A DNA stretch of 64,000 bases, taken from contig JBAIAC010000133.1 in the NCBI GenBank assembly GCA_037349315.1, positions 1,550,001 to 1,614,000 of the forward strand. Reading direction: 5' to 3'. Below are positions 35,129 through 47,026 of the stretch, in pieces. This stretch comes from Chelydra serpentina (Eukaryota; Chordata; Testudines; Chelydridae). The notes below the pieces were generated by a model. The model saw nothing but the letters and a program-made list of their open reading frames with translations, was not told the origin of the DNA and did not search any database. Made by a program: the position numbers and the translations under genes. Every line of letters starts with the position of its first letter. Within the stretch, counting starts at the first letter, position 1.

Positions 35129-37858
35129 TCACTTCTTACGCAGCTGCTTCGGGCGATGATCCTTGAAGAAGTCGTTGCAGCCCGTGGCCACGCAGGGTAA
35201 GAAGCAGGCGAACTCCTGGAAATCCACCTCGTTGTCCTTGTTGGCATCCAGGTCACTCATGATCTTCTGGAACTCGGCATCGTCCATTTGCTTCTGTGAG
35301 AAGCCGGGGAAGAGACGCCGGATTAGCTCAGCCACCTGCTTCTATGTGGGGTCCCTGCCACCGCCAGGCTGCCCATCGGACGCTCAGCCAGTCAATGCTA
35401 GAGCATCCCAATGTCCTGGCTACCTCCCTCCCTCCCCCTAACCACTCGCTTAGGTGGTTCAGCTGCTGGGTATGTCTTGTCTAGGAGCACGGCAGCCTGG
35501 ATCAGACCAGCCAGTAACCCGCCTCCGACAGCTGATCTGGGACAATCAGAGAATCAGAGAATCTCAGGGTTGGAAGGGACCTCAGGAGGTTCTAGTCCAA
35601 TCCTCTGCTCAAAGCAGGACCAATCCCAACTAAATCATCCCAGCCAGGGCTTTGTCAAGCCTGACCTTAAAAGTCAATAAGGAAGGAGATTCCACCACCT
35701 CCCTAGGGAACCCATTCCAGTGCTTCACCACCCTCCTAGTGACATAGTGTTTCCTCATATCCAACCTAGACCTCCCCCACTGCAACTTGAGACCATTGCT
35801 CCTTGTTCTGTCACCTGGTACCACTGAGAACAGCCGAGCTCCATCCTCTTTGGAACCCCCCTGCAGGGAGGCTGCTATCAAATCCCCCCTCACTCTTCTC
35901 TTCTGCAGACTAAAGAACCCCAGTTCCCTCAGCCTCTCCTCGTAAGCCATGTGCCCCAGCCCCCTAATCATTTTCATTGCCCTCCGCTGGACTCTCTCCA
36001 ATTTGTCCACATCCCTTCTGTAGTGGGGGGCCCAAAACTGGACGCAATACTCCAGATGTGGCCTCACCAATGCCAAATAGAGAAGAATAATCACTTCCCT
36101 CGATCTGCTGGCAATGCTCCTACAAATACAGCCCAATATGCCGTTGGCCTTCTTGGCAACAAGGGCACACTGCTGACTCATATCCAGCTTCTCATCCACT
36201 GTAATCCCCAGGTCCTTTTCTGCAGAACTGCTGCTTAGCCCGTCGGTCCCCAGCCTGTAGCAGTGCATGAGATTCTTCCTTCCTAAGTGCAGGACTCTGC
36301 ACTTGTCCTTGTTGAATCTTATGTTCTTATGTTATGTTCTTAATCCACCCAAGATGCTAAATTTTACAGTCTAACTAGTGTAAACCCAGACGCACATGGT
36401 TCGCTAGCCCTTCCAAAATATTCACCCTCATGAATTGATTGTAGTCTAGTTTAACTAGGAGCACGTTGGCTCTGGGACCATCACTCATGTCTGGGCAGCA
36501 CCCAACACAATGAGCCCCTGATCTGGTGGAGACCGTGGGGTGCTATCACTCTCCAAACATTAAAGCATGGTATGTCTTCACGTAATCCAGGCTAACCGGG
36601 TTTGGCTCTTTGTCCCGCTCTAGTGGCTGCACCACATCGGACAGTTGAGTCTGCTACTGCCTCTGGGTTAATGGGCTTAGTCTGAATCCGGGAGCATGAG
36701 CTGAAAGTCCCCAGGTTCTGTTCCCACACGTCACCGGTGCAGGGGCCTTGTTAAATGCAGACTAGGGGGCCCAGCTCTTCACGTGGGAAAGTGTCCGGCG
36801 TTTCTGGAGATCTCACTGAATAGTTCTGATTGCGGGAAAAGACCAACCTTTGCGGCAATTTGGAAAACGTCAGAATTTGATTAGTCCTTGAAACAGGTGG
36901 ATTTTGTGTATTGAATGTCTTCCCATGGAGCTTTTTTAAAATTATTATTGAAATTATCTTTTTGGTTTTTTAAATCTGGTAATTTTTGAAAATGCAAATT
37001 GTTTTATTTCCAAAATCAAGGAGCTATTTTTGGGGCGGGGGGAGGGTTTTCCAAAAATGAACATTTTGATAAAAAAAAAAGTCCTTTTATAATTTAAAAA
37101 AAAAAAACCATTGTTTAAACTGACCAATCAGAGTAGGGAAAGAAAGAAAGAAAGAAAGAAAGAGAAAAATATTTGTCAGAAATTTTTAAAGATCAGTACA
37201 TTTTTGTGAAAATGTCTGGTTCTGAAAGATGGCCAGGTTTCACCATAAATACTAGTTCAACCAAAAAATTGTGACCATTTCAAATCCGGATTCTTTCCTC
37301 TAATATTCACCCTCACTCTCTCTTCTCTTAATTTCTTCCTGCTGCAATTGTCTGTCGATCTCCCTGAGGGCTCTGTAGTGGCGTTCATCACCACCATATC
37401 TGGGCACTTTGCACATGAAACAGGACAATAGCAGGGCCCTTCGTGGCGTCTGCGGCTTCTCTTCCCAGGCTAAGGGCAGACGGGACTATGACCATCTGGC
37501 CTGGCCTCTTGCGTAACCACAGACAGATCAGAACCCACCTCTCCATCCGGAGACCAGAGCACAAGGCAGATGGAGCCTGGAGCCTTAGACACACACTGGT
37601 CAATAATTCCTCCCCGCTCCTTGATTGACACCCTTCATGGACAAGGGTTGTGTTCCCCCGCCCCCTTTGAGACGTACCCCAACATGTCTCGGCGTTTCCC
37701 TGCCCCGTGGCACTTATGCTCTCGAAGACTGGAAACTCCTTGGTCAGCAGGTCCTTGAGCTCGGCCTTGCTGAGTTTGAATTTGTCGCCTTGCTTGGCCG
37801 AGTACTTGTGGAAGGTCGAGAGCGTCACGGCCAGAGCCTGCTCCAGGGGACTTGCCAT
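35129..37858 (-). CDS. Extra S100A2/A4-like paralogue with a non-GT exon 2 donor
   Basis: Probably an EF-hand calcium sensor. Exon 2 codes 37858-37718 (47 codons) and exon 3 codes 35293-35129 after TCTCACAG, giving 101 residues if joined like its relatives. Exon 2 resembles S100A2 ([24 protein letters not shown]). Exon 3 resembles S100A4 (NEVDFQEF, a basic tail ending PKQLRKK). The loop, residues 63-74 ([12 protein letters not shown]), is intact. Promoter, frame and poly(A) signal are in good order. The expected donor, however, reads AGC then ATAAGT instead of GTAAGT. Unspliced, the frame runs on for about 110 codons to a stop near 37388. It may be a recent pseudogene, an allele, or a gene using a non-canonical donor. 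Confidence 0.8.
35550..36345 (-). mobile_element. CR1 LINE 3' fragment with a nearly intact frame
   Basis: On the minus strand, 36268-35630 is an open frame of about 212 codons with the CR1 ORF2 C-terminal segments [32 protein letters not shown] and [15 protein letters not shown]. The 3' tail ends in the 'gattctctgattctctg' region near 35550. It lies in intron 2 of the extra paralogue. Confidence 0.95.
36350..37380. other. AT-rich intronic stretch
   Basis: Marked change to AT-rich sequence with A and T runs, and an (AAAG)n tract at about 37137-37162. No exon. It resembles the AT-rich piece at 8280-8480 in S100A5 intron 2, possibly one old repeat family. Confidence 0.5.
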
Positions 37859-38223
37859 CACGGGCCGCACGTGAACCTGAGAAAGAGAAGCAGGGGGCGC
37901 AGGTTAGAGCCGGGGAGGGGAGCAAAGGGAAGGTGGTGGTGACAATGGGAACAGAGCCGTCCTCGGGTGCTGACTGCCCCTCGCCCAGGCTCACAGGATA
38001 GGAGGGAAGATGGTGCCAGGGGCGTCTCGAACTAGTTCCACCATCTTGGAAAGGGATTTGCACGCCTGGATGCAACGTCCGCCGTGACAGAGAGGAACGG
38101 CCACAGCTGGAGACAACATCTGGGTGATGGCTGCAGCAGAGAGTTACGTGCAGCTCTGGCCTAAATCTAGAGCCGTCTGCCCAGGCGGCGATCGAGAGGG
38201 AGCCCCTGGGGGGAGCAGCTCAC

Positions 38224-38293
38224 TGAGATCAGGGCAGGGGCTGGCAGCCAAGGAGCAGAGATACCGGCGCACAGCGGGAACTTGCCATTTATA
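38224..38293 (-). promoter_or_regulatory. Promoter and exon 1 of the extra S100 paralogue
   Basis: TATAAAT on the minus strand at 38293-38287. The donor TCA then GTGAGC leaves the last exon base at 38224, so exon 1 is about 40 bases. Exon 2 begins at 37876 after TTTCTCAG. A weaker alternative donor (GTATCT) lies between. The promoter looks as good as those of its neighbours. Confidence 0.6.
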
Positions 38294-38599
38294 CTCTCCG
38301 AGCCCTGCCACCCAAATCCCCTGCAGCCTTCGAAACAGGCAGTGACAGGGGATCTCACCCCACAGCATCCCCCTCCCAACCAGCCCCGCTCTGCAGCTCC
38401 CCCGCTTCCCGCCAGTTTCACCCGCGCCCCGGTTTTGCCTAACGAGCCTCATTACCGGGGCGGGCCCCTGGGGATGTGGGATTGAGCGGGCTGAGACGCA
38501 AGCTGACAGTTGGGCGCAGTCTCCGGGGCGGGGGGGCCGAGGTCAGCTCGGGACAGTCCCTCCCTCGTCACCGACCCGCCGAGGGGCAGGGGAAGGAGG

Positions 38600-38699
38600 G
38601 TCTAGCAGACGGGGTCTGACCTGGGACGTGGGACCCCCGGGCTCAGTTCCCTGCTCTGCCACAGACTCTGTGGGTGACCTTGGGCCAGTCTCTGCTCCT
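38600..38699 (+). repeat. MIR-like SINE fragment
   Basis: Contains 'ctcagttccctgctctgcca' and 'gtgggtgaccttgggccagt'. It is interrupted downstream by the MITE at 38708. Confidence 0.65.
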
Positions 38700-38707
38700 C
38701 CCTGCGC

Positions 38708-38830
38708 TAGAGTGACCAGATGTCCCGATTTTATAGGGACAGTCCTGATTTTGGGGTCTTTTTCTTATATAGGCTCCTATTACCCCCCACCCCCGTCCCG
38801 ATTTTTCACATTTGCTGTCTGGTCACCCTA
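38708..38830. mobile_element. hAT MITE with perfect 8-bp target duplication
   Basis: A 123-bp element, ends TAGAGTGACCAGAT and GTCTGGTCACCCTA, flanked by CCCTGCGC on both sides (38700-38707 and 38831-38838). The 8-bp duplication places it in the hAT superfamily. Confidence 0.92.
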
Positions 38831-38853
38831 CCCTGCGCCTTAATTCCCTGTCT

Positions 38854-38961
38854 GCAAATGTGAAAAATCGGGACAGGGGGTGGGGGGTAATAGGAGCCTA
38901 TAGAAGAAAAGACCCAAAAATCGGGACTGTCCCTATAAAATCGGGACATCTGGTCACCCTA
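38854..38961. mobile_element. Second MITE copy, inverted and truncated
   Basis: Reverse-oriented copy of the 38708 element, from 'gcaaatgtgaaaaatcggga' to 'catctggtcaccct', missing one terminal repeat. Only 23 bases separate the two copies, making a long inverted repeat. Confidence 0.9.
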
Positions 38962-38964
38962 GAT

Positions 38965-41900
38965 CCCCCCCCACAGCGCTGAGGCCTGCAGGGAGCTCGT
39001 TAGCTGTGGCTGGCGGACGAGGCCGTGGCTACAGACAATGCTCAGCGGGGCAAGGGAGCCAGATCTCCCTGGCCCGGGGGAATCTCCCTGGCACACAGAG
39101 CTCCCAGCCGCCCAGACAGGCAGGCAAGGTCTCCACCATCCATCAGTGCAGCGGATCGGACGTGGGGACCCCCTGCTCAAATACCGCACCCAGGGCAGAA
39201 GCGGGGGTGCTTCCACCCCGGTCTCCCCCCCCCTCCCTCGTGTCACCTATCCCCAGGGAGGACCGTGGCCCGACGTGTGACCAGCGCTCCAAACAGCACC
39301 TATCCAACATCCCGGGCTCAGCAGAATTGTTCTCGAAGGCGCAGTTAGCCCCCGATTCCCGTGCCCCTGGCAGGCTGGGTGACAAGGGTGGGGCACCCCG
39401 GGGCGGCCGTGCCCTGCTTGCCGCCGATGCCACGTCGCTTGGCTCGGGGAGCAGCCGTGTTTGCTGGGCTGGGTGGCGGCTATTGTCAGCTGAGCTCCCC
39501 CTCCTGTTTGCCCAGCCCCACAATAGCGAGAGGCTGTTTGATTAGAAGGTGGCAGCCGGGTGGAGCCCACGCCCCTGAAACGTGAGCTGGGGCCGCTCTC
39601 CGGTTCTGCCACAGGGCAGGGCGCGGGGGCTGAGTCATGGCCGGGGCGTCTCTGGGGACACGATCAGGTGATGGTTCGAGGGCTGGGCCCACCTGTAGTG
39701 TTTCTTTCTCACCTCTCGGTCACCGGTTTGAAGCCAGCCTCGCTGAGCTCATTCCTAGGGGTGTCGTATCAGAGCCCAGGAAACCCCGTCAAGGATCAGC
39801 GGTTCCCAGGTTTTCAGAGCAGAAGGAACCATGAGCCCGGCCAGCGCACCGCCCCGGCCAGCGCATTTCACCCGCTCGCCCCAGGACCGAGCTCCTAGCG
39901 CTGCCAGGGCGGCCGGCAGCCAGGGTCTGGCCTCAAGCAGTGGAAACGCCGCCCCTGCCCGTGGGAGCTAGTTCCGGCCGCGAATCCCCCTGGCTGTTAA
40001 AAACCGGGGCCGTGTTCCTACACGACATGTGTCCGGCTTTGTGCTGCCTTTCGCCACTTGGCTAACGGGCCCGTTAGCACCTGGTGGTTTCTCGTTGTGA
40101 TCGGCTAACCAGCCGGACTCCTCGTGTCTCTCACTTCCGGGCATTTTATCCAAGCTCTCGACTCGGGGGGCGTGGTGCTGTACAAAGCAGACAGTCCAGA
40201 GAGCCGGCGAGCTCGGTTTCACACACACACCCCCAAGTTCTCCCAGGCCGGTTCTGAGGGACACGGGCCCGGGGAACAAAAGCCACCCTCGCCGTCGGGG
40301 CATCTCACAAAGAGTTGGGACGCTGTCCCCATAAAGGCCCGGCTCCCGCAGTCCCGTCACTACGGCCGCAGCTCGTTGTAAAGCGGTCGATAACTTTCGA
40401 GCGCGAGCCGTTGCAGAGCACGGGTGGGAAACGCGACCCTGGAAGGCGCAGACGCCCCAAGGCGAATAAACCGCCCGAGCTCGTTATTTCGTGAAATCTC
40501 ACGAGCGCAGAGGGGGGACGACCGGCCTTCAGCGAGAGAGGCCAAAAGCAGCCGAGGCCACGGGCCGGCCTGGGGCTGGGGAGAGCTAGTCACTCGTGCT
40601 CTACCTGCACTCGTGTTAAAGAAAGGACGTGGGACCCCGGCACTGACGTGCAGCAGCCAGCAACCCTGAAACTCACTAGAAGTGAAACACCCGCCCCTTC
40701 CCGCCCAGTGCAAAGACTCCGGCCTGCTTCCGCCCAGCTGCTCCCGGCTCCGAGCCCTTGCACAGGGGAGGGAGGTGTGCAATCGCCTTCACCTCGCTGT
40801 GACTCTGGAGACGGGCGGGGGGAGTGGGCAGGAATTTGCATGCGCCGGTGGTGGTTTGATTTCTCAGGGATGGGGCGGGCAGCCACAAAAATGGCCATTT
40901 GCATCCAAGCTGGGTGTGCTGAGGGGGGTTCTGCTGTCGGGGGGCTGGGTGAAATTCACCGCTGGACACGGTGTGGGGGCAGGGCAGGGGCCAGGAGACC
41001 CACAGGAGCCCTGTTTCAGCCCTGGGGGGATCCGCTTGGCAGAGAGGAGGAAGCTGGGGTGCTGCTGCTCCCCGGGGGGCTACAGTCCAGCGGGATCCAC
41101 GCAGCACCTTGGTGAGGGGGCTGGACTCTCCCGCTGCTCTGCAGGGAGCGTGGCGCTTACGCCAGGGGGCACGGAGACAGGGGGCCATCGCAGGGCATGA
41201 GGGAGTGACCCAGTGCAGCAAGTTCTCCTCCCTCCGTCCAGTCCCGGCAGCCAACACGGCCTCTGTGCCCGCCGGCGCCCGCTCCGATCTCGCACAGCCC
41301 GGGGAGGGGGGCTGGCGCTGGGGGCAGGGGGCCGGGGGACCAGGTCAGTCAGAAATGGCCTCAGCTGTGGGGTTCCCAGCGGGATCTGCACCTTCCCAAG
41401 GCGCGGGGCTAAGGAAACCCAGCGCGGTGTTCGTAGCAGTTCGGGTCAGCGAGCTCCCGGCCTCCGGATCCACGACGCGGGCTCCTGGCCTCTGCCCGCG
41501 CCGGGGCGGCTGGGAGGGCAGGACCCATGAATTCCCCTGGTGCAGCCGGAGGGGGCCGCCGGGGGCGGCGGGGGGGAAGGGCTGTTGGAGCCCGGAGTCC
41601 GGGGCAGGGGCGAATGAGGGTCACCTGCAGCAGGCACCTCACCGAGGCAGGTCAACTGCGGGGCAGCCGTGGTGTGGCGAGCCGTGCAAGTGGGGTGCGA
41701 CAATGGTGCGATGAGCCGTGCGACAATGGTGCGATGAGCCGTGCGACTGGGGTGCAATGAGCTGTGCAACGGCCGTGCTTACACACTGCGCTCTCCTAAG
41801 CGCTTTAAACCAAGCTAGCTGGCCCAGCCCGAGCCCCCCCGCCCGCCCGCCCCTGCCCCCCCCCCCAACACACACACACACCCCTTTGCCCGGTGCAGCG

Positions 41901-42500
41901 AGGTTCCCACGGCAGGCGGGCGAGCGACACCCCCTTGCACACCCCCTTGAACACACAACCCCTTGGGTTCACGCTCGGGGGGGGGGGGTGGGCAGGGCCC
42001 CTGGTCTGCAGGGGAAGCTTCTTCCCAGCTCCCCACTAGGCCTGTGCTCTGCTCACAGCAGGGTCTGTCATGGGGGCATGTGGTTGGGGTGTGGGGAATA
42101 GGGGACAGTTGGAGGGGCAGTGTCAGGCCCCGGCTCTAGCCAGGCAGCCTGTGAGCCGCTCCCCTCAGTGGAAAATCCCCAGCAGGACAGCCGGGCTCTC
42201 CCTGGCCCCCGGCCAGCAGCGCGGGCGATGCCGCAACCCGGGGCCGGAGACTGGGGCTGCTGCTCTCGCTGCTGGGCTCTGAGACCGGAGAGCCGTGAAC
42301 CCCCCTGTCCCAGGGAGGGCCTAACCCCCCTCCCCACCCCTTGCCCCCCCACCCCACCCCACCCCACCCCACCCCACCCACACGCCTGGGCCCAATTTCT
42401 GGCAGCCTCAGCCCAGAGACCGAGGACTGCCTTGGGTCCCCTCGCTGCCAGGCTGGGCTGAGGTGCACGGGTCGTACTTATGGGGCGCACAGCTAGACTC
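38965..42500. other. Intergenic between the extra paralogue and S100A16, first part
   Basis: GC-rich, no recognised exon. It includes a 23-bp tandem repeat at about 41695-41770 ('acaatggtgcgatgagccgt'), a CA run near 41869-41880, and a (CCCCA)n tract at about 42340-42380. Confidence 0.45.
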
Positions 42501-42517
42501 ACAGGTCGGGATGGAGG

Positions 42518-42670
42518 GGCACTGGCCAAGCTGGGGGGGTCCAGGGCTGGGCTAGCAGGGGGCTGCGGGTCAGGAGTGAGGGGCAGTGGCCGAGCTGGGG
42601 GGGCCCAGGGCCGGGCTAGCAGGGGGCTGCGGGTCAGGAGTGAGGGGCACTCAAGGCTGGGCTAGCAGGG
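42518..42670. repeat. 64-bp tandem repeat
   Basis: Two full copies and a partial third, starting at 42518, 42582 and 42646, each containing 'gggctgcgggtcaggagtga'. Confidence 0.85.
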
Positions 42671-42674
42671 GGTG

Positions 42675-45600
42675 AAGGGCGATTAGCATGTACCCCGCCC
42701 CATTCAGCCAACTCTCGTCCTGCGGGGAAGGAACCACTGTAGTGCTGAGCTCTGGGCTCCAGGCAGGCGGCTGGGGAGACAAAGGCCCCGCTGTCCCTGT
42801 CCCCTGTCCCGAGGGGGGAAGTGCCATGGCAGGAAAAGCCCTTAGAGTTGGGTCTCTGGGGAGCCAGACAGGCAGGACGGGAGGGGGGCGCCGGCTGGAT
42901 CCAGGCGGGGCCACCGGGCCAGACCCAGGAGCACAGGGAGGATTTTGCTGCCCCAGAGCCTCTGCAAAGGGAAATCCAGCCCCCGGCCACGGCACCCCCT
43001 GTGGGCAGGGCACCAGGCCGCCTCAGACCCCCGTCCGGGTGTCCGTGTGAATCCCCCCCATGCGTCCGCGTGGGACCGAGTGAGGGGCTCAGTGGGGGGC
43101 ACCGTGCGGCAGGGGGGCTCCATCTTTCAGCTGAGCTTTACCGCGGACGTCCTGCCCCCCCTGCTCACCCCGGGTCTCAGGCTCTGTTCGCAGGAGCTGG
43201 GCTCTGAACCCTGGCGTCCTGGCCACGTCCCAGCTCCGCTCGCTCCATCCTGCCTCCTCGGCCCTGCCTGCAGCATCAGCTGGACGCCGGCCCCTGCGCG
43301 GAGCCCCGGCCTAGACGCTCACGCAGTGTTGCTGTGGGCCTGTCAAACCGCTGCCCCCGCCCTCCCCAGAGGTGGCTGCATTGCCGCAGCGAAGAGTAAA
43401 ACCGATTAACCACGTAGGTGTGGCCGCCCCGTTGCAAAGCCCGTTGTGCTCTTGCTCGGCCTGGGGGCTTGTTTGTCGGTGTGTCGCCCCCACACAGCCT
43501 GAGGGGCTTAGCCCCAGCCCCAGGCTCAGCAGGAATATCCTTGGGGCTGCCCCATACCGGGACAGGAGAGGCCACGGGGCCCCCAACCCTAACCCCAGCT
43601 CTGCCACTCATGAGCCCCCTCCCTACCTCAGTTTCCCCATCTGAACAAAAGGGGGTGACAATACTGTGGGGGCAGGGGGAGGTTGTGAAGATGAATTAAA
43701 GGAGAGAGGCAGGCCCGGGGCCACCCGCAGCCCCACCTATCCAGACTGCCCCAACTCAGCCTCTCCCTGTTAGCCAAAGCCCACGGGCCCGGGAGTCTCT
43801 CTGTTGCCTCCAATTGGCACCACGGGGGTTTATTACAGGTGCTCGGGGAGTGGGGGTTAGTGCACAGGGCCTTGGGGGGCAGCTGAGCCCCTACGCATGC
43901 CGGGGACCAGCCGGCCAAGCTCACGCCTGGTGCTAGTGTTTGCTGACACCTAGCGGTGGCACTAGAGCATGGCAGGAGCTCGATTTAATCGTGCGTCAGA
44001 CGTGTGCGAGCGAGACCCACTGCTGCCTTCTGCTGGACGGGATCAAAACTGTCCATCCCAATGTCATAGCCCCCGTGTCGCAGACACCAGATGGAGATTC
44101 TCCATTTGCGGGGCCCCGGCTCTTAGCGCTGGGGTTGTGGGTTCGGTTCCCAGGGGTGCCCCGTGCGCAGCGACAGCCCAGCCAACTCGCGAGGCCCCCC
44201 GGAGGGCTGAGTCCTGCCGATAGCGAGGAGCCGGGGCCATGCCTGCAGAGCCCTCCCTGGAGGTGTGGAGCTACAGTACGGCTGGGATAGCTGAGTCCAG
44301 GCCAGGAGTCGGGTCCCGGGTCACACACCAGGCGCTGCAGGCCGGGGGGCAGAGGGGAGCACGGGGCCTGTGCCCCAGCTCCCAACTCAGCCCCATGGGC
44401 CAGGCCAATAGAAAACTCCAAGACCAGGCCTGTCTCTCATGGCAGCATATATTTAGGCCCTGGCCTGGTTGTGACCCCTCCCCCCCCCCATCTCTTGGGG
44501 TCCCCCTCTGTGCTGGAGCCCCCACATCCTTCCCACAAGCCCCCCCAGAATCAGCCACTCCTGTTCAGATCCCTCCCTCAGGCGCTAGGTCCCTCCCATC
44601 CCAGCCCGTCTCTGCGGGCGGGAGCCGGGGGCGTGCTGCACCCTGGGGATCCAGCCATCTTGCTCGTTCAGAAGGGAAACAGCCCATCGCTCGTCAGGCC
44701 CCCCGTGAAGGGACCGGAGCTTTTATTGCCGTTCAAGAAGGGGGTGGGGAGGGGCTGGGAACCAGGACCCCAGGGTTCTGTTCCCGGTTCTGGGTGGGCA
44801 GTGGGGTTGAGTGGGTTAGAGCAGGGGAGCTGCGAGCCAGGACTTGTGGGGTCTATGTGGGGAGGGGGATGGACTAATAGCGAGAGGGAATGGGGGGGGT
44901 CAGGATTCAAGGGTGCTGTGCCTAGCTCTGGGAAGGAGCTGGTGTCTAGCCGTTAGAGCGGAAGGCTGGGGAATCAGGACTCCTGGGTTCCATCCCCAGC
45001 TCTGCCCCATGTTGCCTCAGTGTCCCCCTCTGAACAATGGGGGTAATACACGACAATGACCTGGTCTACAGTGTATATGTTTGTGTGTGTGTGCACACAC
45101 ACGCGTGTGCACCACTGCCTCCTGCTGCCTGGCGTGAGAACTGCTTGCCTGGGTGTCAAAGGGCCGGTGAATACTTTGGAGAAGGGTCAATGAAGAGCCA
45201 GGAGAATGATGAAAGGATCAGAAAACCGGCCCCACAGCGACAGACTCCAGAAGCTCAGTGTATCTCGCTGAACACAGAGAAGGGCTGGGGTGACTTGCTC
45301 ACGAGTACCCGCACAGGGAACAAAGATTTGACCAGGGGCTCGTCGGTCCGGCAGAGGCAGGTCTAACCCGATCTAAGCCAGTGGCTGGAAGGGGAAGCTA
45401 GACGACTCCATTACAATTTCCCAAGGTTTATGGTCGATTCTCCTTCGCGGGCCGTGTTTCAATCCGGGGGGCTGGTTTTTAGCCGCTCTGCACTGGGAAT
45501 TCTCGTGAGGCCGTTCTCCGGCCTATGCAGCTGGTCAGACTAGCCGGTCCCAATGGCCCCGTGGGGAGCAGCCAGGCCGCGGAGGCCCTTTGGGAGCAGG

Positions 45601-45770
45601 GGACTCTGGGGGTCTCGCCCTGCTGCTAGCTGAGGGGTTCCCCGGTACAGTTTGGCCAGGGTCACGGTGGCCCCGGGCTGATGGTGATGTTCTCCGACCT
45701 CAGCTAACGGCGCTGTGAGCTGCTGGCCCGCCCCGGGGAAGGCAGACACAGACACCGATCCCACTCCAAA
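42675..45770. other. Intergenic between the extra paralogue and S100A16, second part
   Basis: Holds MIR-like pieces at about 43600-43705 ('ctcagtttccccatctgaac') and 44933-45060 ('gactcctgggttccatcccc'), a TG/CA tract near 45080-45105, and an AATAAA-type hexamer on the minus strand near 44718. No exon was recognised. Confidence 0.4.
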
Positions 45771-45771
45771 C

Positions 45772-45777
45772 TTTATT
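45772..45777 (-). terminator. S100A16: Candidate S100A16 poly(A) signal
   Basis: AATAAA on the minus strand, context ACAATAAAGTTTGG, about 1.25 kb beyond the S100A16 stop. It is the first clear hexamer I see, so the 3' UTR may be long and include the TG run near 46531-46552. Confidence 0.5.
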
Positions 45778-47026
45778 GTTATGAATTTCAGAGTCTGGCT
45801 CCTGCGCCAGCCCCCGGGGGGCGTTAGGGAAGGTCAGGCGAGCCCCACGGCCCCCGTGGGCCCCACAGACAGTCAGCAAAGGGGAAGGACAGATTTCTTA
45901 TCAGCTTGGGCGGGTTGATTTCTAACCAGCATGGGGGGCTGGCCTGGAATCCCGAGCCAGACAGAGGTCTGAGAACGGGAACCATTCAAGTCATAGAGGG
46001 GAGGTCAATGCCCTGGAACCTCCACCTGGGGGCGGCGGCCCGGGGGGGCTGCAGGGAAGGCACTGAGGGCAGAGTTTGGCACAATGGGTCAAAGAAGGAG
46101 AGTCGCCAAGGGGCTGCATCCCTCCCTCGCCCCGGTCTGGGCCTAGACCCCCAGCCAGTCCCGCAGGGCTTCTACACACAGGGCCGGGAACTTGGATTGT
46201 CCCACTCGGGGCCTGTGGGGGGGGCGGGGATTTTATCCCTCCCTGCCAGCACAGATCTCTCCAGCATGCAGCCAGCTGCAGACCAGGAAGGGTTAAAACC
46301 AGCACAGCCTCCTAAGAGCAGAGAGAAGAACAGGGCCCCATCCCAGCCCCCCAGGACCCTGGTACACCAGCACTGGGAACCCTGCAGACTGCTGTGCCCT
46401 CCCCCCAAGAGGTTAGCCCAGCCCCAGAGCCACCCCCAGGCGTTTGGCGACAGGGCTGCCAAGGTCAATACGGCATCAGCGAGCTACAGGGAGAGCCTGG
46501 GAAAAGCAGCGACTGGGCTGTAATTGACTGTGTGTGTGTGTCTGTGTGTCTGGGTGTGCACATGCCTGCATGTGTCCCTGCTGCCCCCCTTCTTGCTGGG
46601 ATAATGCAGATCTGCTTTCTTGGCATGTCAGACCCACTGCAGCGTGTGTCACATAAGCCCTGTACTGCAGAGAGCCACAGGCGATTCTCCTCCATCACCT
46701 ATGGCTCTGTGACTGCCAGCACCATGGGCCACGGATCTGGACTGTGATGTGGCAGGCGGCTTGCTAGCAAGGCCAGGGGGATGGTATCTCTGCTGCCCGG
46801 TGGGCCGGCCCAGCGGTGGGGGAGAGGGGAGAACGAGCCCCTCGAAGGCAGCTGCCCTAAGTGCTGGCTATGGGGGGTTGGTTGATGGAGGGGGGGGCTG
46901 AGCCCCAACTGGCAGGAGGAGCCGGCCTCAAGGACGCCGTGGGGGGCAGGGGAGAATCAGCAAAGGGGGAGCCCCGAGCCGGGAGCCTGGGGGGGATCTG
47001 GGGGTCTGCCGGCGCCCTGGGCCGCG

